A DNA stretch of 64,000 nt from Bombus terrestris. Lineage: Eukaryota > Arthropoda > Insecta > Hymenoptera > Apidae. The position numbers were made by a program, and so were the translations under genes. The notes under the pieces were generated by a model. It searched no databases. It worked only from the letters and a program-made list of their open reading frames with translations, and was not told the origin of the DNA. Below, piece by piece: positions 60,597 to 64,000 of the stretch (position 1 is the stretch's first letter; the number at the start of each line of letters is the position of its first letter). Location: the NCBI RefSeq assembly GCF_910591885.1, contig NC_063277.1:14322001-14386000 (forward strand), given 5' to 3'.

Positions 60597-63500
60597 TTTC
60601 GTGGCGTCGATTATCTAATCGTAAGGAGAATTTACGGCTCCCGTTGACGTATTTTCTCGCGATCGCGTCTCTCCGCGAATGGTCGAATAAACATTTAATA
60701 ACTTGTAAAAAACCAAGGCCAATCTCTGAAACAACTTATCAACGTGTCGCGCATCAAACATTGGCTGTCACTGTCGATATGCAATCATTCTTTTCGCACA
60801 CGACGCACGTAAGTTCGATGAAGGAAACTGTACACAACCTCTGGTAGATTAAAGTCGAGCAGAAGACTGGCAATAACGCGGCAATAATTTATCGAGTATC
60901 GGCGTGTATGGACGGTTGCAAAGTGGCGTCATCGACGATGAACGATCTTCCTTTGAATACGTTATACCATGTGACCCGTAAATTTCCTTCGAGAATTGGT
61001 TTTGGAACGCTTCCATGAGTAAAGTACATCCACAAAAACCCTCGACAGCGGTAACGTAATTGGCTGTCGAATAGCTTTAACGAGGGCTGAAGATTTATGC
61101 ATACTTTTTTATTCAGACTCAATCCTCGAATCGGATGAATACTCGAATCGACAGAATTTCCTGTGAAAATTGTTATGGTAATTAGCTGGTAATATACATG
61201 AATTAAAATCCGATTAAACTCGATCAGGCTGGATGATACCACTCGATTATGGACATTCGTAAATTTAGAGCCATTACTAATAATCGTGAAACAATATCAG
61301 TTGTATCATTTATATCAATAAACGTTTATCAATTGTTCTTTCCATCTCCTAGCTACTACGATTACAGGGCAAAGCACAAAGCGGGGAGTGTCAAGGCAAG
61401 GAAACTTGCCAATTTATTTCGTTGTACCGTACGATCAATTTCACTCTCGTTGATCATCTACCTCTGAAAATATCTCTGTAGTCAATCGAACTTTCCAGCC
61501 AATCCCCTCAAACAAACGATGTCTATTTTATCAAATCGAATATTTCTTCTTTTCTCTTCCAACGCAAACAGTATAAAAATAATAGCACTTCGATGAAATT
61601 TAATTTCCCTTCGATTCTGTACTTTTTATGCAGGTAGTTTAAAGTGGCTTAGTCTCATTGACTAGAAATCATTCTCTCGAAAATAATTCGCCCCCTAAAA
61701 ACATCATAATATTCTAGCGAAATTATACGAAACAACAAAGAGCCTGGGGGCCCGTCTATTATGATGCGAAGAATCCCGTAGCAGCTTCTCACGGATTCTG
61801 CTATTCGGTCTTAACGACTTCTCGTAATACGCTGCACAGCAATTAAGAGTTTTTTTGTTGGCCAAAGTGTATTCACCCTGGAGAAGGGCGAGAGGGGCAA
61901 GGGTGGGTATGGAGCGAGTAAAGTCGAGTCGAGTCGAGTCGGCCGGTGATGAAGAGGTGAGATCATAGAATGAGAAAAGGGTTGCTGAAGAACGAATTGT
62001 GGTACGAACGAAGGGCCGCAAAGGAAGCGATCGAGAACAAAGGGTTTGGCGAGACAAAAGGGTCTCTTCGGTTACACTCTTGATTTTGCGATCGTCCAAA
62101 CGAGGAAAATGGCGATTCGATGCAACTCTATGCCGAAGCAACAAAAAATGTTCGTCTACTTTCGATTCCGTTCTATTTTGTTCTTGTATCCTCGTAAAAA
62201 ATATCGGACCGGCTATGTCATTAAATATCCGTGAACCTATGAACCGTATTACAGTTTCCATTAAAAACTTACAAACTCACTTCCATCTTTGTTACTTCAA
62301 CGATTCGACTACCAAATATGACAATACGTTATCCGACAGTACTACAATTACGGAGATTTTCGCTAATACAAAAGTATAATTATCCACCCACGTTATTTCT
62401 ACAGGTAATCTGCCAACAAGTTGTTTGAACGGGAAATTGCTTTCAAAAGAGATTAAATTAGCACTGCGAACATTTCTCCAACTGCGTAATGTAACGGTAT
62501 TCCACGTTAATCCTGACATTTCTTATCGATAAAAGTACGGCTGCTCTTTTAATCGAGTAATAAATATTGGTGGATCATTGCAAGCGATAGATTGATCGGT
62601 CAAATAAACTCTACAAAGTGGTACAATTAGACACACGTGCTTAACTTTCCGTGACACAGAATGTTACACATAGCTAGTGAAATATTGACATTTCTCATGG
62701 ACCAGCAAGTATCCAGAAAACTTCTCCACTTAGAGATGAGAAATTAGTTGGAAGAAAGTAAGAGAAAGCAATTTTCGTGCTGTTCTTAATGAAACGCCGA
62801 ATCGCAAGCAGCAGGAAAGTGGCTGAGACCGATTTATTCCTAAAGAACGATGTAGTTAGTTGGAAAAAAGCGTGTTTACATCGCTGACGGAGTGAAAGAA
62901 AAACAGTATTAAAAAGGAGCAGACAGACGTGGCCAGATGAAACATAAATTCAGCAACGTAGCGCGTCCGACACGGGATACGGCACTTGTTTGTTTCGATC
63001 TTCGCGAGCCCGCGGATGTATCGCGTTACGCTCGGTGCAGCACGCTCGTTTTGCAGAACAATCGATACGTCGCAATTGAAATGCGATGTTTGCCCTCTAT
63101 TCAAGCTGTATAATGTTTTTTGTTCGTCGACACATGTCGATGGTACACAAGCTGCTAGCTCTAGGAGGAAAAGGTGTGCGCACGGATATGGAAATTTACC
63201 TCTTCCAGCTAACGCCTCGCGTATTGAAACTACATAAACCACTGAACCGTGCAACGTGTCACAGTTATGCGGTGGGATTATTTAAAAACGAAGGAGGTGG
63301 GAGTCGCACGGTACATGGATTGCTGATCTCGCTCGGCCGACCTGAATTCACTAAAGATATTACAGATCGAATTGGATCGGGATGTAAAAAAATTCTGATC
63401 GGAACGAACAGCATGGTTGCACGAACTGTTACTACAATTTGAAAGAACGTGGGAAAAGAAAAATCGTAAAGTGTTAGACGCACAGAATGCTAGAATTTTG

Positions 63501-63721
63501 TATAATTGTAATAGAAAAGAAAGATCGTAAACTGATCTTTCGTCGCAATTCTATTATTACGTTAAATGAAAGATTCGATGTGCCGAAAGTTATCGGGAAA
63601 AGTGCCGACGAAATAGATTCGATAAAATATACGTACTTCTAATTCGATGACCTATTCCTGGCATAAACATAAAACAGCGGGAAATGGAACTCGTTGAACA
63701 GCACGTCAAACTCCTGTGTAG
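60597..63721. other. Noncoding stretch right of the probable LTR
   Basis: The first 100 bases may be retrotransposon leader. Frames up to 185 codons (61704-62261, minus) are Arg/Ser/Leu-rich, overlapped by long frames on the other strand, and not recognisable as any family. Confidence 0.55.
61922..61941. repeat. (AGTCG)4 short tandem repeat
   Basis: Four perfect 5-bp units, ending at GGCCGG. Confidence 0.9.
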
Positions 63722-64000
63722 AAATGTTTCCTATATCACGATAAGGTAACGATTCTCTATCGTGTCTTTCCAACCGAGACTAACGAAGTTCTTCCAGCAG
63801 CTTGGAAGGTCGAACGATGGCACTCTCCTTTGGTTTTCATCGACCTAAATGCGTATCGTCGAAAGTTTGCGAAAAAAGACGATATGGAAGAAACTAAGAG
63901 ACTTTTGGTTGCTTTTAAGGCCATCGTCGATTTAGCGTTCATGTTCGATTCGCGTCTCGTTCTACTCTTGTCCTCAATTTTACGGGAGTATACGGATGGA
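63722..64000 (+). CDS. Possible partial exon running off the right edge (93 codons, no stop)
   Basis: I do not recognise this frame. From an in-frame TAG at 63719-63721, which could itself be an acceptor AG (CTCCTGTGTAG), the frame stays open to the window end. The reading is mixed and amphipathic, with AAWKVERWHSPLVFIDLNAY, a basic/acidic turn (RRKFAKKDDMEE) and then a hydrophobic run (DLAFMFDSRLVLLLSS). It could be the first visible exon of a gene outside the window. Several equally long chance frames exist elsewhere in this window, so confidence is low. Confidence 0.2.

Noticed and set aside
61704..62261. 185-codon minus-strand frame
   Set aside because: A 126-codon frame overlaps on the other strand, composition is Arg/Ser/Leu-skewed, and no family or signal is recognisable.
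1..64000. Familiar insect microRNAs, histone genes, rRNA or mitochondrial insertions
   Set aside because: Read for familiar mature microRNA words and conserved gene words and found none; this was by eye only, so a covariance or homology search could still find some.

Overview
This is animal nuclear DNA, most likely from an insect and probably a bee or other hymenopteran. It is moderately AT-rich and unusually full of CpG (TCGA, CGAT and ACG words everywhere), has no bacterial-style gene packing, and carries one clear arthropod cuticle gene split by GT-AG introns. The order-level call rests on base composition and gene style only.

The one gene I can assemble with confidence lies on the minus strand at 7642-10056. 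It is a three-exon RR-2 class (Rebers-Riddiford, chitin-binding) cuticular protein of 132 residues, with a secretion signal split across exons 1 and 2, a histidine-rich mature chain, and the RR domain split across exons 2 and 3. A TATA box (10172-10180) and an arthropod-type initiator (10143-10148) sit upstream, and an ATTAAA-type polyadenylation hexamer lies about 100 bases past the stop.

The other supportable elements are mobile-element remains and simple repeats. At about 2001-2118 there is a structured GC-rich tail ending in A15, which looks like the 3' end of a 5'-truncated non-LTR retrotransposon. At 48786-49288 there is a solo LTR with perfect 10-bp inverted ends and a 4-bp ATAT duplication. 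At about 59961-60577 there is a probable second, unrelated LTR with degraded or missing internal sequence. At 51952-52036 a 23-bp tandem array is built of tiny inverted repeats and starts inside a perfect 10-bp-arm hairpin. Several microsatellites are also present.

The remaining ~60 kb is intergenic or giant-intron sequence. Open frames there are short, overlap on both strands and resemble no family I know. Weak candidates worth a transcript check are: a TATA, 5' exon and 91-bp intron leading to a 28-codon ORF at 15426-15682; a TATAAAAGG followed by a 57-codon ORF at 48179-48461; a cysteine-rich 94-codon frame on the minus strand at 44184-44468; and a frame that is still open at the right edge (63722-64000). 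I saw no tRNA, rRNA, CRISPR array or familiar microRNA, but no covariance or database search was possible.
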